Shown here one piece after another: positions 38,777 to 38,835 of a stretch of 38,835 nt of DNA; positions within the stretch are counted from its first letter, which is position 1; each line of letters opens with the position of its first letter. Source of the stretch: Actinomycetota bacterium (lineage in GTDB: Bacteria; Actinomycetota; Actinomycetes; S36-B12). Under the pieces are notes generated by a model. That model was not told the DNA's origin, searched no databases, and worked only from the letters and a program-made list of their open reading frames with translations. The translations under genes and the position numbers were made by a program. The stretch is from positions 1 through 38,835 of the forward strand of contig VGBL01000020.1 of the NCBI GenBank assembly GCA_016870515.1, given 5' to 3'.

Positions 38777-38835
38777 CCCCGGCGCCCACGGTCCACCTCA
38801 ACCGGTCCAGGAGTCCCCAATAATCTGACTCCATG

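Overview
The window is about 38.8 kb of uniformly GC-rich DNA with GTG/TTG starts, many 4-base start/stop overlaps and Tat, lipobox and Gly/Ala-rich secreted proteins. This points to a high-G+C actinomycete (Actinomycetota). I cannot name the order from sequence alone. No rRNA, CRISPR array, transposase or integrase is visible. Four tRNA genes (Lys-TTT, Glu-TTC, Asp-GTC, Phe-GAA) are present.

Left part (1-9740). A cut MFS transporter start diverges from an exported sulfatase. A cation:proton antiporter pseudogene with two nonsense codons and three frame changes abuts tRNA-Lys. A gene-poor stretch follows, then a small exported repeat protein, a split-barrel flavoprotein, an APH-like kinase, a quinone oxidoreductase, a tiny Cys-rich protein, the DUF2207/LemA pair and a lipoprotein. 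Two striking inverted repeats lie between genes here (4363-4426 and 6725-6821).

Middle (9900-25857). A tight six-gene operon, kynU-kynB-ridA-nbaC-nbaD-kmo, encodes tryptophan catabolism from N-formylkynurenine to 2-aminomuconate semialdehyde, with a RidA protein that may deaminate 2-aminomuconate. Tryptophan dioxygenase and the semialdehyde dehydrogenase are not in the window. Then come an orphan winged-helix regulator with a shortened receiver, a HAD hydrolase coupled to acetoacetyl-CoA synthetase, a divergent WS/DGAT acyltransferase with a DUF1622 protein, an MpaB-type oxygenase, an HtrA protease, a TPR protein and Sua5.

Right part (25927-38835). This holds secreted and membrane proteins: an unknown exported protein, an NCS1-like permease, a zincin, a papain/C39-like exported protease, a Tat-exported amine oxidase and a large exported S33 hydrolase. 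The amine oxidase appears circularly permuted. After tRNA-Glu and tRNA-Asp comes a coupled operon of a peptide-type solute-binding protein, two permeases and a PHP phosphoesterase, with no ATPase gene. tRNA-Phe follows, and a degenerate copy of its 3' end about 1 kb downstream suggests a small integrated segment carrying a cupin lipoprotein.

The observations most worth following up are the permuted amine oxidase, the tRNA-Phe-flanked segment, the ATPase-less transporter operon with a membrane-tethered binding protein, the KMO with a tail-anchor-like C terminus, and the two intergenic palindromes.
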